DNA of 64,000 bases, from NCBI GenBank assembly GCA_030737875.1, contig CM060921.1:397646192-397710191 (forward strand), given 5' to 3'. Below are positions 24,505 to 36,486 of the stretch, in pieces (position 1 is the first letter of the stretch; every line of letters starts with the position of its first letter). The notes under the pieces are model-generated. The model searched no databases. It was not told where the DNA came from and saw nothing but the letters and a program-made list of their open reading frames with translations. This DNA comes from Allium sativum (lineage: Eukaryota; Streptophyta; Magnoliopsida; Asparagales; Amaryllidaceae). Both the position numbers and the translations under genes were made by a program.

Positions 24505-25940
24505 ACAAGGACATGATTGAATAACTGATTTTCGGTGAATTTGTTTCTGGCTAGGTAAGTATATAATATAATTGGACTTATGACACTAATGAATATGTAC
24601 ACATGATACTTATACTGATTACTGAAACATAAAAGCTCTAATGATCACATAATTTTCATACTTTCAACAATATAAAAAGATAAAAACATATATCTTTTAA
24701 TAAAAATAATGTTTTCATACAGATATTTTAAATAATTTTATATCATATGCAAGGTTTTCATATGATATTGAGTAATAAAAATAACCAAATGGTGAAACAA
24801 ATAATTTCAATTGCTAATATCTTTTTAATATTTTTGTCATTACAAAAAATATAAATACATATATCTTTTTATAAATTAAAACTTACAAAACAAAAATGCA
24901 CTTATTTTATGATATATGCAAAGTGTTTTACTATCTTTATTTCAATAAATTTTAATTTCTGTCACATATTTATCCATTACTAGCATATAAAAATAATTTT
25001 AAATTTCTTTATTGTATATATATATATATATTTATTTATTATTGCAACTTCTTTGATATAATGCATGTGCAGATAATTGATTGGTTCTGGTATAAAGTAG
25101 CAAAATTGTGAGATGTCAATTCAAACGTAGCTTACTTTAATACCACAATGACAGTAAGATTTTTATTATATACATATACATAATGATTAATTAATAAATC
25201 TGGTTTGTAAAACTACAATATAACTTTGTTCATACAGAAAAGTGCTGCAATTGACATAGAAAATGTCAAAACTCATTCCTTTATTCCAGCTTTGACAACA
25301 ACACTACAAGATTCACGATGTGATATACTCTTATTTCCAGTCCACGAAGGGTCACACTAGGTACTTTTAACATTTGAACCAAAATTTTCAGACTGGACAC
25401 TGTATGATTTTTTATCAAACAGATGTAGAAATAAAAGATTTACCAGCAGGCACAAAGATAGCGCATTAAAAATCATAAGACATTTTGAATGTTTATTTTT
25501 TGTAATTTAACTAAATTAATAAATATTCTTATTATTGTAGACAGCAAAATTTAGTCAATGACATAAACAAGAAGCTTCAGAAGAAACAAACCAAGGAGAA
25601 TGCCAAAAAATCATCTGTACTTACAGTTGGAGCATGTGCTGAACAACATAATGGGTAATACTACATAATTGCTTTATTGTTTAATTTATTAATTTGTTTT
25701 TTAATATATGCATTCAAATACATAATTTTAAATTTAACCATCTTAAAAAGGATTTATCTTTCATACAATAGATATGATTGCGGAATGTATGTGATTATGA
25801 ACATTAGAAGAATCTCTCAAGGTAGATGTCTTATTCCAACCATACCTCAAACAGAAATTAATCATCTAAGAGCTAGTATTGCATCCAGAATATTGCATAT
25901 CGGAAGATTTATGGTGGACAAAGGACAAGTCATCTGCTGA
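24505..25940 (+). pseudogene. Ulp1 (C48) protease domain, 3' half (broken)
   Basis: This continues the gene begun at 3789. Exons: rest of the split exon to 24554, then 25073-25153, 25238-about 25485, 25541-25654 and 25772-25940, each with GT/AG borders. The catalytic core is visible. A histidine (codon 25355-25357) is followed by TAG where the family has tryptophan. An aspartate lies in LYDFL, a glutamine in EQHNG, and the catalytic cysteine in DCGMYV (codon about 25779-25781). The exon junction between NG and YDCG is in phase. In-frame stops occur in the split exon, in 25073-25153 and at 25358, so no functional protease is expected. Ulp1 proteases cleave SUMO-like modifiers; the role of transposon-borne copies is unclear. 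The last exon ends at a TGA (25938-25940). Confidence 0.7.
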
Positions 25941-28374
25941 AGACAACAACTTTGATTGTGGTTCATAATGCTTGATGGTGAATAATGCACAAGATTTTTT
26001 GTAGACGTGATGGATTTATTTATTTGTACTATTTTTAGATACAATGTTAGTGGCTGTTAATTGTTTTAGTATATTTATTGTTTGTCTATTAAATTGGATT
26101 GTGAAAATTATGGTAATACTTCAAGGTTTAACTGCACTGTTTCAATATATTCTAACTGCATTATAAATTCAATGCCTTAATTTGTTCAAGTTGTATAAAT
26201 ATATTTAATTAAATCAGTGTTTGATATATCAATTTATCTTTCACTACCCAAAAATATACAATCATTTATCTTTACGTTTTTGCAGCTGATACAAAGCTAT
26301 ACCTATGGTTTGTTTTACAATTAATAATTATTGTATATAAAACTGATATACTGCTTGTCTTGTAATACAAATTTTTTTTAACTTATTGTCCAATGTAAAC
26401 TGTGTTGCAATTAAAATATAAAATATAAATCATTTTATCTTTTTTACATACTTACAAGTTACAAACAACATTCTCCAAATAACAATTAATTTGTAATATA
26501 CTAATATCTAATGTTAACTAGAAAACTGTAACATAATATACAATCAACTACATTAGGCCATATGAAATTTACAAAAAAAATCTTTGCATTATACAATTTA
26601 TGTCATAATGAAAAAAGATATAATCATTTATCTTTTTAAATCATATAAGATATGTTGTATTATTCAAACAAATATTATCAGGACTATACAAAATCGAATA
26701 TCACATACTGTTAATATTCATCAAAATCAATAAACCTACACGATAAAGGCGAAAAATAAAAATCATGTATTTTTGCTAATGAATTGAGCATTAGGACGTT
26801 GCTCATTATAATTTTCTCTAAATAAACATAAAAATGCAGTTATCAATGAAATCATTTATCATTTTTCATCCCACTTATTATTTCCTGTAAATAATGTCTT
26901 ACATTTTTATTTTCTGTCACAATTTTTGAAAAAAAATAAAATCAAATATCTTTTACAAATCACAAAAGCCTAAATAACACGCGTTGTTAACTAATAATAT
27001 TTAAGATCCAACTACATAACCAAAGTGAGTAAAAACAGAATTAATGGGCAAAAATAAATTGTTTGATTACTCAAGCCAAATTTGAAGTTAAAGTATAAAT
27101 ACAAAAATCGTAATCAAAACTTAATGCTTCAACCAGGCTAAAAACACATAGCTTTTTTTATCACAAGAATACCTTTAATAGTTTATTATTCCAACTATAG
27201 CAAACGAAAACTTCGTCTGATAGATCCAAAATGCGTTCCTTAATAAAAATTAAACAAAAGCATCAACACCGAAATAAAACATCGAATTAACAATTAAAAA
27301 TACCAAAAAATTAAAACACTCACCGAAGAACAAAAAATCAAAGAGGGAAAATCGATTAGCCAATCCAAATGAACAAATTCGAATCACGATTTAACAATTG
27401 ATTTAAGAAGAAATTAACGACTGAGAAAATCGGTTAGCCAATCCAAATGAAGAAATTCGAATCACAATTTCCAAAATTAAAGTTGAGTTTGTTTTAAGAA
27501 GAAATTAACGACTAATTTTTTTCGAAAAACAAACCAGCAGCTTAATTAAAGAATAAATAACCACTTAATTTTGACCTAATTTTCATGAACACATGATTTC
27601 AGAAATTACGATAGTCATTTGAGAAGAAGAAGACGTATGCTTTGATTTTTGTCCTCGAAACTAATATCTAAAAAGCCGTGTCCTACAAATTAATTGGGGC
27701 TAAACATTAAGCCCTCAACACAAATTTCCTGTTTATAAAAATTATTGTTCTTTTATTTAGATGCTACTTTTTGGAATGTCAATTATTTAAAAAGCTGTAT
27801 ATGGAGGAAAATTTGGAAATTTATGATTGGACCAAAAGTTTGTACTTCCAGCACAATTATTAATAAAGGTATTGATTTGTTGGACTATAGAATCGGTTAC
27901 CCAAGGATTTACCTCATTATCTGAGTAATCTTGAGCTCGCCATTTTGCAGGTGATTTGAATGTAAGTTAGACCCCATTTCCAAATTAACATTTTTGTTGG
28001 TTCCATTTAGATTTGAACCTAGGAATCAATTCTATTTCATTTAAAACATTTTTTTGAGACAAATGAGTCATTTACAAGGAGTGGGGCTTTTTTTCATACT
28101 TAATAAAGAGTAAACAACAAGCATGACAGGTGGAAACCTCCACCCTCGCTTCTCGTACAAATAAAATAAAAAAACCCCGCTTAAAAGCCTATGTAACTAA
28201 GGTTTAAAATAAAATTATAAAGAAAATGACAAGTAACAAGGCACTAATCTATAGAATCTATCGAATCTCTCTAATCCAATAATATTAACTGTAGCTGTAG
28301 AGAAAAGCAAAACAAAGTGTTAGAATAATACATTTATATGGTTAGCGACAAAAATGGCACTAGTATCATACATA
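25941..28374. other. Gene-free AT-rich stretch with recurring hairpins
   Basis: I see no gene. A hairpin built on AAAAAGATA...TATCTTTTT recurs (26612-26637 is perfect; related copies near 26250, 26410 and 26935) and also occurs in introns of the Ulp1 pseudogene. The 5' part may be the 3' region of that element. A direct repeat of about 77 bp sits at 27345-27513. The rest is unclassified. Confidence 0.5.
27345..27513. repeat. Two-copy direct repeat of about 77-90 bp
   Basis: Both copies carry AAAATCGRTTAGCCAATCC, then GAAATTCGAATCAC-like sequence and end AAGAAGAAATTAACGACT. The second copy has a small insertion. Function unknown. Confidence 0.65.
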
Positions 28375-29292
28375 TGTGAAAGCACCAGCCCATCTTGGGC
28401 CATAAATTAGATTTTGCATAGATCAAGTACAAATAACTAAAATAAATGGAAAATGGAATAAATAAAGGAGAGGAAAAGAAGATGACACAATATTTATAGT
28501 GATTTAGCTGTTAACTTAGCCTACAGCCAATTTTAGTAGATCAACTTTATTTCCAACTACCTATTACAAGCATTTCTAGTATAAGAATTTGAATAGATAT
28601 TCTAGAATTGTTGGACTTGATATCACGAGTACAAGGGTTAATTGGAATATATAACAATAACATTATTGGTGAATGTTCTCGACGGATCTTGATGAGGAAT
28701 TATGCTGGGGATGCATTTTGACAACATATAGGCAGGGAGAATCCAGATTCTTTGTATGTATGAGGTAAGTTGGTATTTATAGAAGGTTGGGGCTGAACCG
28801 AACCAAGATGCCACATGAGTAGGTCCGTCTAGCAGGTAGAATGCTACGTCATAGAATTCAACATGATTTGACTAAGTATAGTGGATTGATGGTGTTCCAT
28901 ATCTTACATAGCCTACGGATTGGTATCGATCTATAGATATAGTGTATTTTATGGTCCTAAATGTATTCTCTAGCCTTCTTATGTCTTATAATGTTCCTTG
29001 ACAAGTTTTGTTGGATTTGATCTTCGTTCGATTTTCCTTTGCCATCGAGCTATATTGTACTTCTTTCCAGGCTATACGATCTATCAAATATCTTCAGCTA
29101 GAGACAACGATTTGCCATCGAACATGGAGGAGTGGCCAATATGAACATAAGAACTATGATGGAGGGGCTCACCATGGATCGCACGTGATCCTTATGAATA
29201 AGTACTGACCCATATCTTATGGATTGGTACCGATCAACTAACTTTGCTTATTTTCTATTGAGTTTCTGTGGGTTCGATCTAAGCCCTTCACA
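28375..29292. mobile_element. Possible solo LTR of 918 bp
   Basis: The block begins TGTGAAAGCACC and ends AGCCCTTCACA, so the termini are inverted (TGTGAA/TTCACA) and fit the TG..CA rule. Flanking five bases are ACATA and ACACT, which are not a clean duplication. No long frame inside. It could also be ordinary intergenic DNA. Confidence 0.3.
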
Positions 29293-29293
29293 A

Positions 29294-29640
29294 CACTAGA
29301 AAGGCCAAATTGTCACGCTTATAATTGTGAGTAAGCATTTTAGTCACAATTATTACCATTAAGCCAATGTGCATTGGTGATTTTTATCACGCATGTTATC
29401 ACGGTTATATCCATTACAAATACCAACGTATATTATCACGGTTATAAGCATGATAATATTTTTTATCCTCACGGTCGTAAGTGTGATAATATTTACTTCT
29501 CCAACGGTTATAAGTGTGATAATATTTACTTTCCTAATAGTTATAAGTGTGATATTGTTTGTTCCCCAAATGGTTATAAATGTGGTAATTGCTGAAATTG
29601 CAACGCTTATAACCATAACTGATTGCACAATTTATACTAC
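29294..29640 (+). mobile_element. CACTA-like transposon end with subterminal repeats
   Basis: CACTAGAAAGGCC at 29294 matches the CACTA terminal motif of CMC/EnSpm elements. It is followed by TTGTCACGCTTATAA and a run of diverged units (about 35-40 bp) containing ATCACGGTTATAAG or GTTATAAGTGTGATAATATT, the style of CACTA subterminal repeats. I did not find the matching right end, so only one end is called and the element may be truncated. Confidence 0.45.
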
Positions 29641-31291
29641 TTATTTCCACACTAACCATTAAAACACACTAGCAAATGTTCCACATCAAACAAGCATGCA
29701 CACACACACACACTCGCGCGCGCACGCACCCACACATATTCGATACTATTGCCAATTACATACACAATAATATATATTTCATACCAATAAATATATATTG
29801 CGTGCTAGCTTCAAATAGTCAATAATACACAATATTAAAAATAAAAAACATACATGTACCTAAAACAGAATAACCCAAGTTACATACCGTCATTAAAACA
29901 CATAATAGAATTTAAAACAAGCTTCAACATATATCTTCTAAATTCGTTCTTGCATCTATAATGCATGCTCCTTCCATCCTTAATGAATCACCATTATAAG
30001 CACGCCTGCAACACAAGATAGGGTAAGTACAAGTACAATCTGGCATTGAAATTTAATTGGTAAACTGCATAAACGAGTAAACTGACACAAGGCAGGGTAA
30101 GTGCATTTTTCTATTTTTTATTCGTGTTGTTCCAGTAGTCTTTTAGTTCTATTTTTTGGGAAGCGTTTCACTTGTGTTGTGTAAATATTTGAGCAATTGA
30201 ATACAGTGCAGCGTCCTTGCAGCAGTCGTCCAACAACAACTATTTTCTAAATTTATCAACTAAAATTATCCCATGAATGCAATCAAGCACTGATGCATAT
30301 TGAAGTAGCTTGCTCCTGCCACATCACAACGGCCTAGCGCTGCATCGTTGCAGCATGGTGTTGTTACACTGTAGCGCTGTATCGCAGAAGCATAGTGCTG
30401 CTACACTATAGCTTTTTCCTCTATTGAAAATGGAACAATCGCAACAATTTAAAAGGAATTCTTTGCATGTTGGCATAAATTTTCAATAAAAGTTCAGTAG
30501 GTTATTAGAAATTTCCTTATCTTCAGGCTACACTCAACAAGCTTTGACATGAAAAAATCTAGTATATGATCTAAGGTTTAAAAGGAAGGAGAAAAGGAAG
30601 CAATGCTTGCTGTACGGTGTATTGTACAAAATTTACAGCAAAGACCATAAATAGAATCCTTTTGTTACCCATATAGACAATTTTAAGGTTTGTGTTTAAA
30701 TTATAACCAAATTCCAAAAAAAAAATAGTTGTAAACTCGGGGTATTGCAACTCAGGTGCACTCTTTTTAGGAGTTTATTTCAAAAGTTGCATCTCTCCTA
30801 CATTTGGAAAATAATACATTAGTCACACTTCTAAGACAATGAAAAACATCACGACTACAACTATTTAAAGAAGCCACCCTAAAGGTTAATGGAAGCCATA
30901 ATCTTTCTAAAAAAGTTTACGGCACATGCTAAACATAATCTTTATGGTTGAAGTTTGCTATATAAACAAAATCCACGGTCAGATTGTGCATGCTTTCATC
31001 TTTGCAACTTTGATCATTTTACTGAATGAGATAATAGAACTAGATCATAACAAAAAACTATGCATAAATGATACTTTGATCTATAGCTTGCTAGCAATTG
31101 ATATTGCATTCATATTGCCTTATTCTGTTTTAGTCTGCATGTGCATTTATACTATACTAGTTCAAATGGTGACAATTATGTGAATTGAGAATTAATTTAA
31201 TTATATATCTAAAATAATGTTATTGATCGCCATGGTAAAGGTTCATCCACTATTATTGCACAATAAAATAGATTAAAACTAAAATAAAAAG
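29641..31291. other. Unclassified sequence with a CA/CG microsatellite
   Basis: A (CA)n-(CG)n tract lies at 29699-29735. The rest is AT-rich with no convincing gene; the 85-codon frame at 30926-31183 shows no family motif. It may include the interior of the CACTA-like element. Nothing else stands out. Confidence 0.4.
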
Positions 31292-31297
31292 TAATTC
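31292..31297. repeat. Target-site duplication TAATTC, left copy (copia)
   Basis: TAATTC also occurs at 60274-60279, just outside the other LTR of the same element. Five or six bases can be assigned, because the LTR ends are not canonical. Confidence 0.6.
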
Positions 31298-31586
31298 AAA
31301 TCAAGATTTGGAGCAGAAGCAATTTGAGAAGAAATCAAACAGGTAAAAGAGAATTTTGAATCGTATTCGAATTGTATTTTTACTATGAGATAAGTCCATT
31401 ATATATATTGTTTACAAAATAGGCTTTGGGCTATAAAGACACTAGATACAAAGTAATGTTCCGGATTGCCAAAGAACGGTTGTGGTATTATTGAGTCGAC
31501 GACAGATATGATGCCACGTTTGCAATCCAGGAGATGAAGTATGAAGTGTATTACAGAGAGCGGCTGTATTACTTTATTCATTTTAT
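31298..31586 (-). repeat. 3' LTR of the copia element (about 289 bp)
   Basis: Aligns end to end with 59986-60273. The shared blocks include ATGTTCCGGATTGCCAAAGA and TATTATTGAGTCGA. Minus-strand ends are ATA-AATGAATAAAG and CTTGATTT, not TG..CA. Confidence 0.7.
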
Positions 31587-31720
31587 TGCGTTCCTATGGA
31601 AATTAGGGTTTCTGAAACACTATTTTCCACTTTTCCATAGCGGCGCTTCACGAATCTCATCAGCCTTCCCTCTAATCTTCGTTTTAATTGAGCTCTCCAC
31701 TTTAAAGGCTTTGGACTCAG
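31587..31720 (-). mobile_element. Copia 3' untranslated segment
   Basis: 134 bp between the copia 3' LTR and the gypsy insertion at 31721. On the minus strand it should be the continuation of 55160. It shows no coding sequence. Confidence 0.5.
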
Positions 31721-34700
31721 TGTAACGACCCAAGGATTTCCGGCCCCGAAAATCGACACAAATACCCTTTACCGTACTCATGCCGATCTTCCAAGCACCG
31801 AAAACACTGGATAGTCATTAGAAAGAAATTAGAGGGTGAGATAAGAAAGAAAGAAATATTAGAATAGAAGAAGAAGAAGTACAACACAGAGTCTCACATC
31901 GCAGCGGAACAAAATACAGAAATAAATTTTTTATTGAGAGCCTTTAAAAATACTTACAATATCAGAGTACAACACACATCTGGACAGTTTTGAAAATCTG
32001 TCCTCATATATATAATCACACAGCGGAATACTATTTTTCTGAACATCTTCAGCTCGTCTCTGGACTTTGCAGTACCTGATAACCTGAAACTGTACACCCC
32101 GTGCTAACCCGAGCATTTACAAAACACCGGATCAGTCTGGTGAACCAGAGTGAGAAAAACTCGCACAGCAATTAAGGGTATCACACAACTTGATTTTAAA
32201 GTTAAAATCCTTTCGAAAGGAAAGATAATCGTAAGACCAATCCACACATAAATACGGACGGTTTTTACCTTACGATAATCTAAACCAGTTTTCGAAATCA
32301 ATATCTTTTCTGATATTATACTAGTGTCTAAATACAAGTAAATATCAATCTAGTGGAACGCTTGCATCTCACGCTCCACACACACACACACACACATATA
32401 TATATACAAACAAAACCGTGGGCACTTATTGGAAATTGGATTCCGACTATGACAAGGTATGGGACCACCTACCGCTCGTGTATCTCTAGAGGCGAATACA
32501 CTGGGTTCAACAAGAATGTCTTGCAAACCGGCCCTCACATGACCGACCACTCATTTCGCTTGAGTGTATCAAATGTATATCACCAACGGTTGGACTCAAA
32601 CCACCATTTCCCGAATGGGAAAAATCGATAAAGTAAGAAACAAAAGGAATTTCTATAGATAGGTGATTATACACCCTAATGGGAGCGACCCACATAGGCA
32701 TGTTGCCTGCCCGATTTTTGTCATTTCCCGGCTGTGAGGATTGAGGTTAAAATTTACTTCCAGAACATCTGGCCATCCTTTACTTTGAATGCCACATCGT
32801 CAGATCCTCTGGATATCACTAATTGACGTCCACAAAAATACCCTAGTTGGGAGCTAACCAACTATGATACGTTTGAAGAAATCAACGTACGTGGCCTATT
32901 GGAAATACTCTGTCAGACACTTGTCCATACAAGTCATCCAGGAACAGGATGAACCGAAGGTACTCTCCTACTGCATCCCATATAGGAATCACCCGATGGA
33001 TCAGTAGCGATAGTCCTTGCAATCCATAGTTTCCAACCACGACAGAACCCCAGTATATCTCTGGGTCGAATCAGAGATTGTAAGTGGTTATTCCACTTTA
33101 CGGAGATCTATGGTCTTCACATGCTCCATCTCGATCATCGTCTGATCTTCTATATATTCGTATTTGTTGGTCGGAATGGTTTTCGAATATACATTCGATC
33201 CCGGTCTTTCCATACCAACAACCGTAAGGGTCAGACTTGATAGTCAGTTATTTAACTATCAAGCAAACATCCATGAAAATCATAAAATAGATTCACTGGT
33301 CTAGTACTCAGCATCACTTACTTGAATATTTCCAGCATGTCGGAAAATATTTCACTTATCACTTTATATATAGTGATATTTGCAAAAACATTTCATTTGG
33401 ATATAACGATACTCGATATTCAATTTCCATTAACTACTATAACAATCCATTTATTATAACTGAGAAATCATTTCAATCTATTATTCGACGTTATGCCAAC
33501 TCCCCTACATTCCTTACATGGAAAAATATCAAAGTCTTATTCATATAAAATAAGTCATTATATATACCTCATTCCCTTACGCTTCGAATTATTGCCCAAT
33601 CTCCCTTTAAATTCTGTTACTAGAGAAAGATCATCTCATTTTATTTCCGTTACCTTGGAAAAATTATCACACATTCTTGCCATTACCAACTGGTATCATC
33701 CTTGGATAGTCCCGGAGTTGTTCAAGTTGGGGTATTTTAGTTACCTCTCAGACCTTGATCAACACCGTTCTTATCTTTAGATAAATACGAGTTGTAAATC
33801 TTATATCAAACACTTCTCACCAGTTTAAAATATGGTTTTATAGTTCTGCTTACCTTTTTGGAAGTTTCCCTTTTATTAATTCTCGACTTATTAAATAACA
33901 TTGTTTCACAAACTGAATTACAAAGCCTATTTCCAACCTGGTTTACCAAGCTCAAACAAACCCTTTTCAATCCCCTTTTCCTTTCGGAAAATTTCCTTCC
34001 AAATCCTTTGATTCAACTTAATACCATGATCAAGTATTTCCAATTTAACACAACGTTTAACTCACGTTCCATTTATAAACCTTGTTTATAAATTTCAGTT
34101 TTAAATAAACCCTTTACATTTACATCTCCTCTTACTCAATTCAAATATTACGTAACATCCCCATTTAACTAGTCACATTCATTTAGAACCTTTTATTACG
34201 TTATTTTAAAACCCGAGTTCAAATATAACTTATTTATAACTTCTTTCCAAAACTCACTTGGACAATTCAACCCTCACTATCTCTATAGCCCATTCTAGTA
34301 AATTCCTCTTTTAAATTAATTAAAAATATAATTAATTTAAATAACTTTATTTAACTGTTCTTAGGAAACAATTAATCGAATTTTCAACCGTTAGGTTATA
34401 CTCATCTCATCTGCTTACATATTCTAAGAACACAAGTATTTACTTTATCAAAATAATATAATAATAACTTATGAACCCTTGAATAATAGTAATACCTTTT
34501 TCTTTTTCTTCTTTAAAATTTCTCTATTCAAAATAATATATTTAAAGCCTAAAATAAATTTGTAATCCTCGTAAAGGTCTACCCACTTGCAGATAAAAAT
34601 CCGTATGTGTATCATGACTGGTTTACAGACAATGTGATGCCAGATTATTCAACCAATAATCCTACTGGTTGACCAAACTAGATGTTGAATTTCAATTCAA

Positions 34701-35438
34701 CTGTTATCGATCCAAACAATTTGCCTAATCACAACTATTTCCCTTATTTGACAATAACAACCATCAATTAGCAAACATATACCACAAACAATTCAAACCA
34801 TTTGAATCACGTTCGTTTTATAAGCATGAATAATCAAAGGAATATTATTTTATTTGGGTCGACTCAAAACATTAGGTATTTTCCTGAAATTAAACAACCG
34901 TTTAATTTCCTTTGTTAAATCAACAATGTATATATATAATTAGCAAACATTCAACCACTCAAAATCAGAACACGTAAAATAAAAACCCAGTTTATATAAA
35001 TTATAAACGGGAAGGGCTGAGTGAGTTTAACTCACCTGGATTTGAATCCGTTGATCATCAGTCTGTTTTAATCAAATTAAACTGACGTTTAATTCGAATA
35101 AAAATTCCCGTTACTTCAGATCCATCCCAGACCTGCTCCATCTCGAAGTGCTCTTCTCCACGGTCCCAACGCAACTGACCCTGCCTGAATCTGAGATCGT
35201 ATGAGTGAGAAAACGTATTACGAACTTTATAAACAATTTAAACTTTTTTAAAAATATGGATTTCCTTTTAAAATTAAACGGGCTTTTACCTCATCAACCG
35301 GCCCAAACAAATCCAACCCGACCCGCCTCCTTTTAAATCCTCATCCACCTTTCTTTCGATCATTCACTCACCCGCCACAAAAATTGATCAAAAACTCGAA
35401 ACCCTAATTCCCAATTCCTTTAGCCAAAACCAAAAATC

Positions 35439-35660
35439 ATGGCGTCGCACCCCCTTCGAGTTCCTCCAACGATTCGCCACCCCACTGTCGAGCAACCCCA
35501 ATCCTTCCAGAACCACAACGAGCGAACCAACTCGAGGCCTGGTCTTCACTGCGAACGGCTTCAATCGAAAGCTAAGTTTTCTCGATTTTTAACAGCTAAA
35601 ATACTTTGTTTTGATTATCTTCTCTGGTATAATTTATGTTGGTTTGTATCGAATGGATGA
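35439..35660 (+). pseudogene. Exon-1-like segment, copy in left giant LTR
   Basis: 73-codon frame beginning MASHPLRVPPTIRHP, matching the start at 53105 but open for longer because one stop is absent. Its partner exon in this LTR is at about 47957-48050 (KRDGDDSDPLVEKN). Its real reading frame is uncertain, because one more or less C in the CCCCC run would shift it. Product unknown. Confidence 0.3.
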
Positions 35661-35987
35661 AAATCTGTTGAATGAATGTGTGTATTTATAGTTGGGGTTT
35701 TGATTTTAGATAAGCAACCTGTCCATCAATCGGCCGAATTGTTACTTTAATTGAATTCGAATCTGTACTTAGATTTCGTTTAGATTTTTGGTATAGGATT
35801 TTCAGCATATATCCACCTGTTCGAAAAGGATTCTGATCGGATCTTGGATAGGTGATAGTGATATTGTGTGTTGTTACTTCAATTACGGGCTTTAGATTTG
35901 GTGCTCGGATTTTTAAAATACACGAAAGCAGTGTTGAGATTTTCTGTTCACCCATGTGACTGTACTGTTTCGATCAATCTTTTGCGA

Positions 35988-35992
35988 ATACC
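35988..35992. repeat. Target-site duplication ATACC, left copy
   Basis: Also at 47228-47232. The corresponding unoccupied site in the other giant LTR, near 53640, reads GAATACTCATATAG. Confidence 0.8.
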
Positions 35993-36273
35993 AGTAACAA
36001 CCCGTATTTTCAATAACCTGTTATAACGTAAATCGAGGCAGAATTTAATTTATAATTCTGAATCAAGGGAAACGGGCTATGCCATTGTGTTCGTCTCGGA
36101 AAAATACGCGAAATAGAGTCCGAATTTTCGAAAATCGGAGTCCGTATGACCCGATTAAGGCCCAACGAAGTTTTCAGAAAATTTCAAAGTAAAAACAGAT
36201 TTCAAATTCAAGTTTGAATTTGGAAATTAGGGTCAGATTGGGCCAGGCGGGAAAATTCCCGCCAGAGCACCCA

Positions 36274-36352
36274 AGTCGACAGCCCTGTCGACTTGGGAGT
36301 CGACTTGGTTGGACCCAAGTCGACAGCCCTGTCGACTTGGCTGTCGACTTGG
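36274..36352. repeat. GTCGAC inverted-repeat cluster in chromovirus LTR
   Basis: Contains CCAAGTCGACAG followed after CC by its perfect complement CTGTCGACTTGG, twice. The right LTR (44490-44585) has an extra 12-bp AGCCCTGTCGAC unit. It occupies the same place as the minisatellite in the triple-LTR element. Confidence 0.75.
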
Positions 36353-36478
36353 TTCAGCCGGGCAGTTTTGCCTGGTGCACCATTTTGAAGTTGTGTTGAG
36401 TTTGGGGGCCAGATTCGGTTTTGAGGGCTGAGATTAGAACTAGGGTTTAATCCTAAGGTTGAAACTAATCCTAATCTC

Positions 36479-36486
36479 TATAAATA
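36479..36486 (+). promoter_or_regulatory. TATA box of chromovirus LTR (TATAAATA)
   Basis: CTCTATAAATAAG, upstream of a CCCTAACCTAACCCTAA leader. The right LTR has the same box at 44713-44720. The transcription start is expected about 30 bp downstream (inference). Confidence 0.65.

Larger units (their letters stand above)
31721..35992 (-). repeat. Giant 3' LTR, left part
   Basis: Colinear with 49392-53646 of the other LTR, with scattered differences and a shorter CA/TA microsatellite in the second copy (32376-32410 against 50050-50071). It ends in ATACC (35988-35992), the left target duplication of the chromovirus. The other LTR lacks that chromovirus near 53641 and serves as the empty site. 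Confidence 0.8.

Noticed and set aside
30926..31183. 85-codon hydrophobic frame as a small membrane protein
   Set aside because: No family motif, no neighbours, AT-rich composition favours hydrophobic codons; not supported.
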